From: Candidatus Nitrosotenuis chungbukensis | GTDB lineage: Archaea; Thermoproteota; Nitrososphaeria; Nitrososphaerales; Nitrosopumilaceae | Length of the DNA stretch: 64,000 nucleotides | Assembly: GCF_000685395.1 (NCBI RefSeq) | Contig: NZ_AVSQ01000012.1 | Location: 62,001-126,000, forward strand | Direction: 5' to 3' | In this document: positions 14,726-23,297 of the stretch, one piece after another | Position numbering within the stretch: position 1 is the stretch's first letter | Layout: the number at the start of each line of letters is the position of its first letter | The notes under the pieces: model-generated | The model's database searches: none | What the model saw: the letters and a program-made list of their open reading frames with translations, nothing else | Told to the model about the DNA's origin: nothing | Program-made: the position numbers and the translations under genes

Positions 14726-15931
14726 ATGTCTGATAAAATTTTTGTTGAAACTGTACGTGCGACTCCGACTTTTAAAAAAAGATTTGAGTTTGTAGAAAGA
14801 AAGGGGTTGGGACATCCAGATACAATTTGTGATCTGGTGATGAACAAAGTTTCAATTGAATTATCAAAATTATACCTAAAAGAAACAGGCATAATACAGC
14901 ACCACAACATGGACAAAACAATGCTTGTTGCAGGCCAAACTGAAAACAAGTTTGGTGGTGGAAAAATCCTAAAACCAATGAAGCTTGTCATGGGTGATCG
15001 AGCAACAACTAGTATTGATGGCCGTCAATTACCAATTGGAGATTTTGCAATCACTACCGCAAAGTCTTGGTTTGAGAAGAATCTTCGTTATGTAAAAGAC
15101 GAGCATATTGAATACCAGCTGGAATTAGGCAAATCATCAGGACAACTGCGCTCTATTTTCAAAAGCCCAAAATCATTTGCGTCCAACGACACTTCAGTAC
15201 TGGTGGGATACGCGCCATATACAGAAACAGAATCCGTAGTTCTTGGCATGGAACAATACATAAACTCAAAAAAATTTAAAGCAGAATTCCCCGCCTCCGG
15301 TGAAGATGTAAAGGTAATGGGATTCAGAAACGGAGACTGTCTTGATCTTACAGTTGCAATCGCCTTTGTCGATTCATTTGTGGATTCACAAAACGATTAT
15401 TTTAAGAAAAAACGCCAAATGCTTGATGCAATAACTGAATTTGGAAAGAAGAAAACCCCACTCAAAGTTCACGCTGCAATTAACTGTCTTGATGATGAAA
15501 GAAAAGGAATTGATGGAGTGTATCTGACCGTTCTTGGAACATCAGCTGACAATGCAGATTCTGGCGAGGTTGGGAGGGGAAACAAAGCAAATCGTGTTAT
15601 TTCCCCAAGTAGACCTGCTGGGGCAGAAGCAATCGCTGGGAAAAACCCTGTAAGTCACATTGGAAAAATCTACAATGCAATGTCATTCAAAATTGCAGAC
15701 GAAGTACACAAAAACGTTCTGGGGTTTGATGAGGTCTTTGTTTGGATGTATAATGTAATTGGAATGCCCGTAAATGATCCAAAGGCCGTTGTCGTTCAGC
15801 CCATCACAAAAAATAATTCAGAAATCACTACGTCACAGACAAATCAGATAAACGAAATAGTTAGCAGCAATCTTGAAAAAATGGACGAGTTTTGCAAGAA
15901 ATTATTGTCAGAACAAATAGAAATCGCATAA
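14726..15931 (+). CDS. mat: Archaeal-type S-adenosylmethionine synthetase
   Basis: 401 residues, the usual size for the archaeal MAT family. It makes SAM from methionine and ATP. Typical stretches are VERKGLGHPDTICD near residue 28, HHNMDKTMLVAGQ, GDRATT, and DNADSGEVGRGNKANRVI in the C-terminal third. The gene is divergent from a radical SAM enzyme that consumes SAM. TATA-like AATTTATTTTTTAA lies just upstream of the ATG. Confidence 0.93.
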   Translation: MSDKIFVETVRATPTFKKRFEFVERKGLGHPDTICDLVMNKVSIELSKLYLKETGIIQHHNMDKTMLVAGQTENKFGGGKILKPMKLVMGDRATTSIDGRQLPIGDFAITTAKSWFEKNLRYVKDEHIEYQLELGKSSGQLRSIFKSPKSFASNDTSVLVGYAPYTETESVVLGMEQYINSKKFKAEFPASGEDVKVMGFRNGDCLDLTVAIAFVDSFVDSQNDYFKKKRQMLDAITEFGKKKTPLKVHAAINCLDDERKGIDGVYLTVLGTSADNADSGEVGRGNKANRVISPSRPAGAEAIAGKNPVSHIGKIYNAMSFKIADEVHKNVLGFDEVFVWMYNVIGMPVNDPKAVVVQPITKNNSEITTSQTNQINEIVSSNLEKMDEFCKKLLSEQIEIA

Positions 15932-15933
15932 AT

Positions 15934-17379
15934 TCATCCTTTTATGACGCCTAATGGAACTAGTCTTGCTACTTTGGTTGCAATCCCTAGATCATGTGAA
16001 ATCGTCGCAACAGTGTCAACATCTTTGTAAACTTCGGGGGTTTCTTCTACCACATCATATCTTGTCATTGATTTTATGAAAATTCCTTTTTTTTGCAACT
16101 GCTCTATTACCTGTTTGTAGTTGTAATTTTTGTGAGCCGCAGTTCTTGACATAAGCCGTCCTGCGCCATGCACTGTTGAACCAAAGGTAAGATCAAGAGA
16201 ATTTGGCTTTCCTACTAGTATCCAACTTGCAGACCCCATGGAACCTGGAATAAATGTCGGTTGGCCGATCTCTCTGTATTTTTGAGGAATTTCAACCCTG
16301 CCTGCTGGAAATGCTCGCGTCGCTCCTTTTCTGTGAACAATCACTGATTTTTCTTCTCCATCTACAACGTGTTTTTCTACTTTGGCGCTGTTATGAGCAA
16401 TGTCGTATACCAGTTTCATGTCAAGATCCGACTCTGACCGGTTAAAGACCCGCTCAAATGATTTTCTTGTCCAATGAGTAATTGTCTGCCTGTTACTCCA
16501 TGCGTAATTAAAGGCACAATTCATTGCCTTTTTGTAAGACTCACCTTCTTCAGAAATATTGGGAACGCAGGCAAGCTGCCTGTCGGGCAACTTTATTCCA
16601 TATTTTTTATAGCTGTGCTCACACACCTTCAAATAATCTGTGCATATTTGATGCCCAAGGCCTCGTGAGCCACAGTGAATTAGAATTGTTATGTCCCCTT
16701 CGTTTATTATTCCCATTACTTCTGCAGCTTCTTTATCAAATATTTTGTCCACTTTTTGCACTTCAAGAAAATGGTTCCCAGATCCCAGGCTCCCAAGCTG
16801 CGGTGCCCCCCTTCTGTGCGCCTCTTCTGAGACCTTGCTAGGATCTGCCCCAATTATGCATCCTCCCTCCTCACACAGTTCGGCATCTTCTTTGGTTGCA
16901 TAGCCATGATCAATTAACCATCCAATGCCTCGTACCAGAACTTCATCAAGCTCTGATCTGCTCAAATGAATGCATCCCTCACGTTTACTCATTCCAACCG
17001 GAATTGACTCGAAAAGATCAGTTATCAGTTCCTGTAGCTTTGGCCTTACATCGCTTTCAGTTAGATTGGTCCTGATCAACCGTACCCCACAGTTGATATC
17101 ATACCCAACGCTTCCAGGACTGATCACTCCCTTTACTGCATCCATTATTGCTACTCCGCCCACTGGGAAGCCGTATCCCTGATGACCGTCTGGTAACACT
17201 ATGACATTTTTCTGGACTCCGGGCAGTGTAGATACGTTGATTGCCTGCTCAATTGTCCTGTCTGACATCATCTTCCCAAACAGATCCTCATTTGCAAATA
17301 TTCTAACAGGAACCCTCATCCCAATAGAAGAATCCACTTCAATTCTGTATTCCAGATTCCCTATCTTAGTAACTTCCAT
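15934..17379 (-). CDS. rtcB: RNA-splicing ligase RtcB
   Basis: A 481-residue GTP- and Mn2+-dependent ligase that joins 2',3'-cyclic phosphate to 5'-OH ends, needed for tRNA exon ligation after intron removal in archaea. DINCGVRL holds the metal-binding Cys, HCGSRGLGHQ a metal His pair, and RKGATRAF with downstream His residues the guanylylation region. No intein interrupts it. Convergent with SAM synthetase, 2 bases apart. No 18-bp element at the expected position. Confidence 0.95.
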   Translation of the reverse strand: MEVTKIGNLEYRIEVDSSIGMRVPVRIFANEDLFGKMMSDRTIEQAINVSTLPGVQKNVIVLPDGHQGYGFPVGGVAIMDAVKGVISPGSVGYDINCGVRLIRTNLTESDVRPKLQELITDLFESIPVGMSKREGCIHLSRSELDEVLVRGIGWLIDHGYATKEDAELCEEGGCIIGADPSKVSEEAHRRGAPQLGSLGSGNHFLEVQKVDKIFDKEAAEVMGIINEGDITILIHCGSRGLGHQICTDYLKVCEHSYKKYGIKLPDRQLACVPNISEEGESYKKAMNCAFNYAWSNRQTITHWTRKSFERVFNRSESDLDMKLVYDIAHNSAKVEKHVVDGEEKSVIVHRKGATRAFPAGRVEIPQKYREIGQPTFIPGSMGSASWILVGKPNSLDLTFGSTVHGAGRLMSRTAAHKNYNYKQVIEQLQKKGIFIKSMTRYDVVEETPEVYKDVDTVATISHDLGIATKVARLVPLGVIKG

Positions 17380-17406
17380 ATTTTAAAAACAAAACCTTGA
17401 ATCAAA

Positions 17407-17922
17407 TCATAATGTGTGAATGATCTCGCTGAGGGGTCTTCTTGGCGTAATTTGTGGCTTTTCAGCAGGTATTCCAACAACTAGCATGGCGATTGCCCTT
17501 AAGCCCGAAGATAAATTTAGAATTCTAGCAACTTCTTCCTCAATAAAAGAGCCAACCCAGATGGAGGACAATCCCAAAGAATGAGCAGCAAGCTGCGCGT
17601 ACGTGCAGGCGATTGTGGCATCTTGGATGCAATAAAGTTCTTCTCCTCTTTTCCCATATTCGCCTGCAGAAGTAACTGGATCCGCACAAAAGACAAAAAC
17701 CACTGATGCGTTTTCTATAAAATTTTGTTCATGTGCAGCAACAGCTAGTCTCCTTCTGTCTTCTTTTTTGGTTATGACAAAAATCTGATATGATTGTAGA
17801 TTTCCAGCAGAAGATGCCCTTGTTGCAGCGGTAAGAATTTTTTCAACTACGTCATCTGATATTTTCTGCTCCTTAAATGCACGTACTGAATGCCGCAAAG
17901 AAATTAAATCAAAAAAAGACAT
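17407..17922 (-). CDS. Nitroreductase-family flavoprotein
   Basis: 171 residues; RHSVRAF near the start, AATRASSAGNLQSYQIFV and a C-terminal AMLVVGIPAEKP match the FMN-dependent nitroreductase/BluB-like fold. Length is at the short end. Start ATG set inside the longest frame: the 18-bp element then lies 41 bases away. It could reduce nitro compounds or quinones, or act in flavin chemistry; the substrate is unknown. Confidence 0.82.
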   Translation of the reverse strand: MSFFDLISLRHSVRAFKEQKISDDVVEKILTAATRASSAGNLQSYQIFVITKKEDRRRLAVAAHEQNFIENASVVFVFCADPVTSAGEYGKRGEELYCIQDATIACTYAQLAAHSLGLSSIWVGSFIEEEVARILNLSSGLRAIAMLVVGIPAEKPQITPRRPLSEIIHTL

Positions 17923-17962
17923 AAGTGGCATAAGAAAGCACAGCCAATTTAACTGGCTTATG

Positions 17963-17980
17963 ATTATCATTACTGAAAAT
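17963..17980. promoter_or_regulatory. 18-bp element between nitroreductase and prs
   Basis: ATTATCA-ttac-TGAAAAT; 41 bases from the nitroreductase ATG. It is 35 bases from the prs ATG but exactly 41 from a TTG two codons inside prs. Confidence 0.65.
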
Positions 17981-18014
17981 AAGCAAGTAACTTTTCAAAT
18001 CTTGTCAAGCAGTC

Positions 18015-18893
18015 ATGGTATTGACAAATTTTACGGTCATTGGAGGGCCTGCATCACAATCTCTTGCAAAAAGCTTGGCAAGAAAATTAGATGCAAAATA
18101 CATCAGAACTGATGTACGAATATTTCCAGATGGGGAAAGTAAAGTTACTATTGATGGTAAACCGGTAGGCAAGACAATAGTTGTACAATCCGCGTATCCT
18201 CCAATCGATTCCAATTTCATTCAAGTATTATCGCTGATCTCAAAAGCAAAAGAAACATCGTCACAAGTTTTTGCAGTAATTCCGTATCTGTGCTATATGC
18301 GGCAAGACAAAGAGTTTCTTCCAGGGGAAATTATTACGAGTGCCGTAATCGCAAAGATGCTCAAGGCTGTAGGTGCAGACAAAATAGTGACTGTAGATAT
18401 ACATAGTGAATTGGCAATCAAATACTTTGATGTACCAGTAAGAAACGTTAGTGCCGTACCCAAACTAGCCTTGTTTTTCAAAAAAATGAAACTTAAAGAC
18501 CCCCTCATAGTTGCCCCTGATCTTTTTTGGGCGCCTCAAGCCAAACAATTTGCAAAAATTCTAGATGCTGAATCTATTGCTATAAACAAACAGAGAAGTA
18601 GGAAAACTGGAAAACTGGAAATCAAACAATCTCAAAAAAGAAATTTTGAAGGTAGAGACATAATTTTAGTTGACGACATGATAAGCACTGGGGGAAGCAT
18701 TGTAAAAGCAACGGAATATCTTAAACAACAAAATTGTGGACGCATCTATGCTGCATGTACACATGCATTGTTGGTTGGTGATGCAGAAAAAAAGATCAGA
18801 GATGCGGGCATCTTAAAAATAATCAGCGCAAACACCATTCCGGGAACAACCAACGCAGTCGATGTCTCAGACATATTGGCAAAATCCCTATGA
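18015..18893 (+). CDS. prs: Ribose-phosphate pyrophosphokinase
   Basis: A 292-residue archaeal PRPP synthetase. It transfers pyrophosphate from ATP to ribose 5-phosphate for purine, pyrimidine, histidine and salvage pathways. DVRIFPDGESKV, PYLCYMRQDKEF, a His in VDIHSELAI and the PRPP loop VDDMISTGGSI are visible. ATG is taken as start; an in-frame TTG at 18021 fits the promoter spacing better. AMP phosphorylase lies convergent 11 bases downstream. Confidence 0.93.
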   Translation: MVLTNFTVIGGPASQSLAKSLARKLDAKYIRTDVRIFPDGESKVTIDGKPVGKTIVVQSAYPPIDSNFIQVLSLISKAKETSSQVFAVIPYLCYMRQDKEFLPGEIITSAVIAKMLKAVGADKIVTVDIHSELAIKYFDVPVRNVSAVPKLALFFKKMKLKDPLIVAPDLFWAPQAKQFAKILDAESIAINKQRSRKTGKLEIKQSQKRNFEGRDIILVDDMISTGGSIVKATEYLKQQNCGRIYAACTHALLVGDAEKKIRDAGILKIISANTIPGTTNAVDVSDILAKSL

Positions 18894-18903
18894 TCAAAAA
18901 ACT

Positions 18904-20448
18904 CTATCTTTCCAAGACAAAGCTCCGCTTTAATGTAGGCGTATCTTTTATCATCCTAATCACCATGTCCGCTCTTTTTCCAACTCCTATTGGATCCATC
19001 TCTTTTAACAGATCTTGTGTCCTGCTCAGCTTGCGAGATTTTTCAGCATAAACCGTAAATAAAATATCATCCCTTGATACGGGATCGCCAATTTTTTTAT
19101 TAAAAATTATCCCTGCCCCCCTGTCTTTTGGTGCGCCAGCACTTCTTGCTATTTCAACAATTGTGCTATTGCTAATCCATAACACCTGTCCTTCGTTTTT
19201 TGCCTTAACTTTGAGTGTCTCACTGCCAATTGAAATGTCACTAGGTCTTATCGAAGAGTTGCCTCCCTGCGCACTAATTATTTCTCTGAGCTTTGCCTCC
19301 GCCTTTCCTGTCCTTATGATGTCCTTTGCCAAGGCATATCCGTTCTTTTTTCCAGTAATCTCAAAGATGGCACCGGCAATACTGCATGCCTTGTCTATCA
19401 AATCTGGAACATTGGATTCATTCATCAAGACCTCTAGTGCCTCTCTTGCTTCGAGTGCAGGGCCAACCGTGTATCCAACAGGCTGTTCTCCATATGTAAC
19501 AACACAATGCGTATGTATGTTCAACCTCTTTCCAATCTCAATTAGATCCTTTGCAAGACTGTCTGCCTCGCTTATTGTTTTTACCTTGGAACCTCTTCCC
19601 GTAGGTATGTCGATTACAAGGTGGGTTGCGCCAACTGCCTTTTTTTTACTCATTATGGACGGCAGCAACAATGGATCAATATACAGAGGATACTCTGTTT
19701 TGACAAAAATGTCGTCTGCTGGCGCTAGATCCAGTGCGCCTCCCCATATCACACAACCATTACACTTTCTAACCATCTTCTTCATTTTGTCATACGTCAT
19801 GCTTACTGGCATCAGAACTTCCGCCCTGTCAGCTGTTCCAGCAGCAGACGTTATTGCCCTCGATGAAGTTTTTGGAATCACCAGACCTGCAGCTGCAACA
19901 ATCGGCACAACCAAAAGTGTTGTTTTGTCTCCTGGCACGCCTCCAATACTGTGCTTATCTACGATAATCTTATTTCCAAGTTTCAGTTGTTTTCCAGTTT
20001 CTACCATTGCCAGAGAGAGACTTGTGGCTTCGTCAAGATCTATCCCATGAATATGTAACGCAGTAACAAATGATGCAATTTCACTCTCATTTAGGTTTCC
20101 AGTAACAACCCCTCTGACAATTTCAAAAATTTCATTACGCAAAAGTTTCTTCCCGTCTAACTTGGCTCGAATAAACTGTAATGATTTTGGAAATGCAGAA
20201 ATTTCAACATCAATTGTGCTTGGGACAGATCCAAGCAGTAATCTCACTTCTTCAGTTATACCGATATGGCCTTTTTTGACGGATTTTGTGGCTACGTTTA
20301 CTATGGCAGTAATTCCCTTTTTTACCTTTAATATCACTCTGCCAGAAGCGGTAACGCCAATCTCGTCAGCGTCTGCCTTGTTTAAAAAAACTACCGGCTT
20401 CCCTCCTGATTCAATGCCTAAAATGTTAATTTTTAATTGCAATGACAT
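18904..20448 (-). CDS. deoA: AMP phosphorylase (thymidine phosphorylase family)
   Basis: 514 residues, close to the roughly 500 of archaeal AMP phosphorylases and longer than bacterial DeoA (about 440). An extra N-terminal domain of about 90 residues precedes the glycosyltransferase core. KHSIGGVPGDKTT is the phosphate-binding motif of the archaeal enzyme. The reaction is AMP plus phosphate to adenine plus ribose 1,5-bisphosphate. The released adenine could go to the adenine deaminase at 47659. ATG placed 48 codons inside the longest frame; TTG at codon 3 is an alternative start fitting the promoter spacing. Confidence 0.88.
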   Translation of the reverse strand: MSLQLKINILGIESGGKPVVFLNKADADEIGVTASGRVILKVKKGITAIVNVATKSVKKGHIGITEEVRLLLGSVPSTIDVEISAFPKSLQFIRAKLDGKKLLRNEIFEIVRGVVTGNLNESEIASFVTALHIHGIDLDEATSLSLAMVETGKQLKLGNKIIVDKHSIGGVPGDKTTLLVVPIVAAAGLVIPKTSSRAITSAAGTADRAEVLMPVSMTYDKMKKMVRKCNGCVIWGGALDLAPADDIFVKTEYPLYIDPLLLPSIMSKKKAVGATHLVIDIPTGRGSKVKTISEADSLAKDLIEIGKRLNIHTHCVVTYGEQPVGYTVGPALEAREALEVLMNESNVPDLIDKACSIAGAIFEITGKKNGYALAKDIIRTGKAEAKLREIISAQGGNSSIRPSDISIGSETLKVKAKNEGQVLWISNSTIVEIARSAGAPKDRGAGIIFNKKIGDPVSRDDILFTVYAEKSRKLSRTQDLLKEMDPIGVGKRADMVIRMIKDTPTLKRSFVLER

Positions 20449-20482
20449 GTTGAGTAAGTGATGGCATTTTACATATTCAGTA

Positions 20483-20500
20483 ATTATCAAAAGTGATTTT
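20483..20500. promoter_or_regulatory. 18-bp element between AMP phosphorylase and USP
   Basis: ATTATCA-aaag-TGATTTT; 41 bases from the rightward Usp GTG, 35 from the AMP phosphorylase ATG and 41 from its in-frame TTG at 20442. Confidence 0.6.
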
Positions 20501-20540
20501 TGCCAAGTTGTATTTAATGATCTTTTATAAACTCTAAACT

Positions 20541-20954
20541 GTGCAAAAACAGACCAAAATTCTTGTCCCACTGGATGGCTCAAAGAATTCACTTAGAGCA
20601 CTGGATACGGCAATTTTGCTTTTTAAGAATCAGGATGCAATCATCACTGGTTTCCACGTGATTCGTTTTCCAGTAATGTTTAGCAAAGAAATACGAAAGC
20701 AGTACGTAACAAACGCACAGAATATCATGAAAGTAGCTCTAAAACACGCAAAGCAACACGGTATCAGATTTGTAGATAAAATTCAGTATGATGGGTACAT
20801 AGGAAGTACAATTGTAAAATTTGCACAAGATCACAAGTTTAATCTGATAATAATAGGATCAAGAGGTCCGGATCCAATCGCAGAAATGTTTCTTGGCAGT
20901 GTTGCAAACTATGTGATCAACAAAGCAAAGATGCCAGTCTTGTTGGTAAAATAA
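20541..20954 (+). CDS. Universal stress protein, ATP-binding type
   Basis: 137 residues; KILVPLDGS start and GSRGPDPIAEMFLGS (G-x2-G-x9-G-S) near the end. GTG start with TATA-like TATTTAATG upstream. The most compact of the eight Usp paralogues here. It shares a promoter region with AMP phosphorylase, placing an ATP-binding sensor beside an AMP-degrading enzyme. Confidence 0.87.
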   Translation: MQKQTKILVPLDGSKNSLRALDTAILLFKNQDAIITGFHVIRFPVMFSKEIRKQYVTNAQNIMKVALKHAKQHGIRFVDKIQYDGYIGSTIVKFAQDHKFNLIIIGSRGPDPIAEMFLGSVANYVINKAKMPVLLVK

Positions 20955-20960
20955 TTGATG

Positions 20961-20978
20961 TTTTCAGTGTTGAAAATC
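20961..20978 (+). promoter_or_regulatory. 18-bp element upstream of bifunctional-nuclease gene
   Basis: GTTTTCA-gtgt-TGAAAAT, 41 bases before the second ATG (21019) and 35 before the first. Confidence 0.6.
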
Positions 20979-21018
20979 ATAAAATGCCGTTTTATCCTGA
21001 TGTCTTCTGTTTATGATT

Positions 21019-21468
21019 ATGAAAATTGATGAAAAGCCGGATGAAGACTATGAGGAAGTCAAAATAGAACAGCTTGGTCTGTTGGATTCGATGACTGGCA
21101 TAGTGATTCTGCAATCATCTACCGGAAAACAGTTTCACATAACTGCATTTTCTGCAGAGATTGCGGGATTTATTGCAAGTTTCATGGAAGGGAAGCGTGA
21201 GATCCCTCCAACGATTTATGGCATGTTTGAGCAAATGTGCGAAGAAAATGGACTGTTTTTGGTTAGAGTAAAAATCTATGAGAGCGGTGGTATATTTCGC
21301 GCAAACCTCTACTTTACAGGCAAAAAGGAAGTGATCCTGCGTAACTATAGATCTTCTGACGCAATTGCACTTGCAACATTTTATAATGTTCCAATTTTGG
21401 TTAGAAAAAACCTCTTAAAAGAGCAAGAGGCAAAAAATCCCAAAGACGACTCACTACCAGTAAAATAA
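21019..21468 (+). CDS. Bifunctional nuclease (BFN/DUF151) family protein
   Basis: 149 residues. GIVILQSSTGKQFHITAFSAEIAG in the first third and NYRSSDAIALATFYNVPILV near the C-terminus are the hallmark blocks of the BFN domain, found in Thermotoga and plants as a DNase/RNase domain. The acidic N-terminus (about 18 residues) and a lysine-rich C-terminus are extensions. Start is the second ATG by promoter spacing. Nuclease activity is inferred from family only. Confidence 0.8.
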   Translation: MKIDEKPDEDYEEVKIEQLGLLDSMTGIVILQSSTGKQFHITAFSAEIAGFIASFMEGKREIPPTIYGMFEQMCEENGLFLVRVKIYESGGIFRANLYFTGKKEVILRNYRSSDAIALATFYNVPILVRKNLLKEQEAKNPKDDSLPVK

Positions 21469-21512
21469 TCTCATTACCGATTTGTATCAATTATGGCCAA
21501 AAATAAAAAGAG

Positions 21513-21725
21513 CTATTTCTTTAGCTCAAGAGCAAGCTGATTTCGCAGCATCTCTGCGTGTTTTTCCTCATCAGTTATAATGGCTTTCCAAACTCTTTCG
21601 GAACCCTCACTATCGCACTTGTTTGCGTCTTCAAGGTAGCCTTTTGCATGTGATAAGAATTGAAGTTTTTTTGCAAGCTGTTTTGTCATGTTATAACAAT
21701 TGTCGTCTAAACAAGGTTTTGTCAT
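21513..21725 (-). CDS. Small ferritin-like helical protein, hypothetical
   Basis: 70 residues, two predicted helices. ITDEEKHAEMLRNQLALEL in the second half has the E-x2-H pattern of ferritin-like/rubrerythrin helices, but one E-x2-H motif cannot make a di-iron site unless it dimerises. Three cysteines lie in the first 40 residues (CLDDNC and one more). The ATG five codons inside the frame was chosen because the upstream element, a perfect palindrome, then sits at 40 bases. Confidence 0.65.
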   Translation of the reverse strand: MTKPCLDDNCYNMTKQLAKKLQFLSHAKGYLEDANKCDSEGSERVWKAIITDEEKHAEMLRNQLALELKK

Positions 21726-21764
21726 GACTATTTTTCTCATACGATGAATTTAATCCCAATTACG

Positions 21765-21782
21765 ATTATCATGAATGATAAT
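21765..21782 (-). promoter_or_regulatory. Perfect palindromic copy of the 18-bp element
   Basis: ATTATCA-tgaa-TGATAAT has fully complementary arms and defines the consensus. 40 bases from the ATG at 21725. Confidence 0.7.
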
Positions 21783-21880
21783 CCACTTGAAATTTCTTGA
21801 TCTATAGTTCATTAAATTACGCGCCTTTGATTTTGAAATTTTAGAATATGTTCAAACAAATGGGCCCAAATGAGATCAAA

Positions 21881-22306
21881 TCAGCTATAAACTGAAAACA
21901 AAGGAAGTTTTGAGGATTCGCTTGGTTTTATTGAATAAATTTCTTTTACTATTAACGCCCAAACTGAGACTGGCCCAGAATCAAATTTTAGCTCTTTTAG
22001 TTTTTTTGTGCATTCTGAAATTAATTCTGGATCTGTTATTTCCTCTGCATCTCCCTTCAATTGAAATCCTCCCCTGTTTACTCTGTCAACAACTGCAACT
22101 GTAACTTTTGGCCATCGCCTAATATTCGTAAATGTTTTGTTCCTATATGCATCAGCAAACACAATTTTTTCGCCAAGTACTGCCATGACATATCTTGGTG
22201 AAATATTTGGCACTCCTAGTGCATCTATGGTTGCTACTACCACCACATTACCCTCTTTTGCAATGAGGTGGACTATCTCATCGTCAATTTGATTCAAAAA
22301 CACCAC
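21881..22306 (-). CDS. Pyridoxamine 5'-phosphate oxidase-like flavin protein
   Basis: A 141-residue split-barrel fold. VVVATIDALGVPNISPRYVMAV, KTFTNIRRWPKVTVAVVD and GFQLKGDAEEI follow the family order seen in the paralogue at 9881. Shorter C-terminus. It starts 20 bases after the Usp stop in the same direction, and no 18-bp element is visible at the usual distance, so the two are probably one operon. Confidence 0.8.
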   Translation of the reverse strand: MVFLNQIDDEIVHLIAKEGNVVVVATIDALGVPNISPRYVMAVLGEKIVFADAYRNKTFTNIRRWPKVTVAVVDRVNRGGFQLKGDAEEITDPELISECTKKLKELKFDSGPVSVWALIVKEIYSIKPSESSKLPLFSVYS

Positions 22307-22326
22307 GCCATGAAATTCTCATTTTT

Positions 22327-22788
22327 TCACCTTACTAATAACACTGGGCATTGAGCCAGCTCAGAAACCTTTCTACTAACACTTCCAAGTGTCAATATTT
22401 TGCGAATTCCAGAAAGTCCCTGGCTACCCATCACTATCAAATCTATCTCCATTTTTTTTGCAAACCTGAGTATCACATCTGCTGCTGAACCTGTGATTAT
22501 TTTGTAATCTGCATCTACCCCATTTTCCTTACATAGTAATATTTCATTACGAAGTATCAGGTCGCTTTTAGAAACCGCATTTTTTAAAACCCGTTCCAAT
22601 TTTTTCATATCAATAACAGTATCTGGGCTGTCGTAAACTGGAGGCACTGCCGTTAAAGCATCTATTACATGAAGCAAGTGTATGTTGGAGCCAAATTTTT
22701 TTGCAATTTCAATTGCTTCCTCAAGAGATTTTTTGTAATATTTTGAACCGTCATAAGGCACAAGAATCTGTTCATACTTCTTACCCAT
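22327..22788 (-). CDS. Universal stress protein, variant nucleotide loop
   Basis: 153 residues; EQILVPYDGS start. The C-terminal motif is GSQG-x10-GS, as in the Usp at 8216, with similar flanks (GLSGIRKILTLGSVSRKVSEL against GLHGISKIKTL...). A central insertion of about 15 residues holds a pair of prolines (VPPVYD). First gene of a probable two-gene operon with the PNPOx-like protein. Confidence 0.87.
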   Translation of the reverse strand: MGKKYEQILVPYDGSKYYKKSLEEAIEIAKKFGSNIHLLHVIDALTAVPPVYDSPDTVIDMKKLERVLKNAVSKSDLILRNEILLCKENGVDADYKIITGSAADVILRFAKKMEIDLIVMGSQGLSGIRKILTLGSVSRKVSELAQCPVLLVR

Positions 22789-22827
22789 AGGATGGGTTGG
22801 CTGCTTTTGTATAATACCTTATAGAGA

Positions 22828-22845
22828 AATATCACACCTGATAAT
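22828..22845 (-). promoter_or_regulatory. 18-bp element upstream of USP/PNPOx operon
   Basis: AATATCA-cacc-TGATAAT, 40 bases from the Usp ATG at 22788. Confidence 0.6.
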
Positions 22846-22880
22846 ATCGTGTTTGGTTTGGATTTGATAAAAAAATAAAC

Positions 22881-23225
22881 CTAGATGATGTTTCTTCCGC
22901 TTTCTTTTGTTGCGATGTCAAATGCCTCTTCCACGTTAGTTATGAAGATCTTTCCGTCTCCCCTGTTGCCAGTATGTGCCGCATCAATAATTGCTGAAAC
23001 AACATCTCCGACTTTGGAGTCATCTACTATTGTTATTATGGTGTTTAGCGTATTGTATTCCGCTTCGTACTTGGCAGTTCCTCTGGATCCTTGCATCACT
23101 GGCCTTTGACCAGATCCAACTCCGCGTGATTGGATAATTGTAGTTCCTCCGACACCTGCAGCCTTTAACGAATCTACGACGCTGGTGAGCTTATCTGCTT
23201 GTATGATTGCCTCTACTCTCTTCAT
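22881..23225 (-). CDS. glnK: P-II nitrogen regulatory protein (GlnB/GlnK)
   Basis: 114 residues, a canonical P-II trimer subunit sensing ATP/ADP and 2-oxoglutarate. The T-loop (about 37-56) reads SRGVGSGQRPVMQGSRGT and lacks the uridylylated Tyr of proteobacteria at the usual place; a Tyr follows in KYEAEY. The B-loop TGNRGDGKIFI is intact, so nucleotide binding is expected. It is not next to amt (that paralogue is at 33231), so its target may be another enzyme. Confidence 0.92.
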   Translation of the reverse strand: MKRVEAIIQADKLTSVVDSLKAAGVGGTTIIQSRGVGSGQRPVMQGSRGTAKYEAEYNTLNTIITIVDDSKVGDVVSAIIDAAHTGNRGDGKIFITNVEEAFDIATKESGRNII

Positions 23226-23265
23226 GCATGATTCTATCTGATTCTAACTTAAACATTAATCGACG

Positions 23266-23283
23266 ATTATCAGATAAGGGTTT
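23266..23283 (-). promoter_or_regulatory. Half-site of the 18-bp element upstream of glnK
   Basis: The proximal arm ATTATCA is perfect at 41 bases from the ATG; the distal arm is lost (AGGGTTT). Confidence 0.45.
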
Positions 23284-23297
23284 GACGTTTTGAACGA

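Noticed and set aside
19163-20050. A 295-codon open frame on the plus strand opposite AMP phosphorylase
   Set aside because: It is the complement of a clearly recognised enzyme, shows no family motif and has no promoter.
20449-20592. N-terminal extension of AMP phosphorylase by 48 codons
   Set aside because: It would overlap the divergent Usp gene and its promoter and contains no family sequence; the internal ATG gives the normal length.
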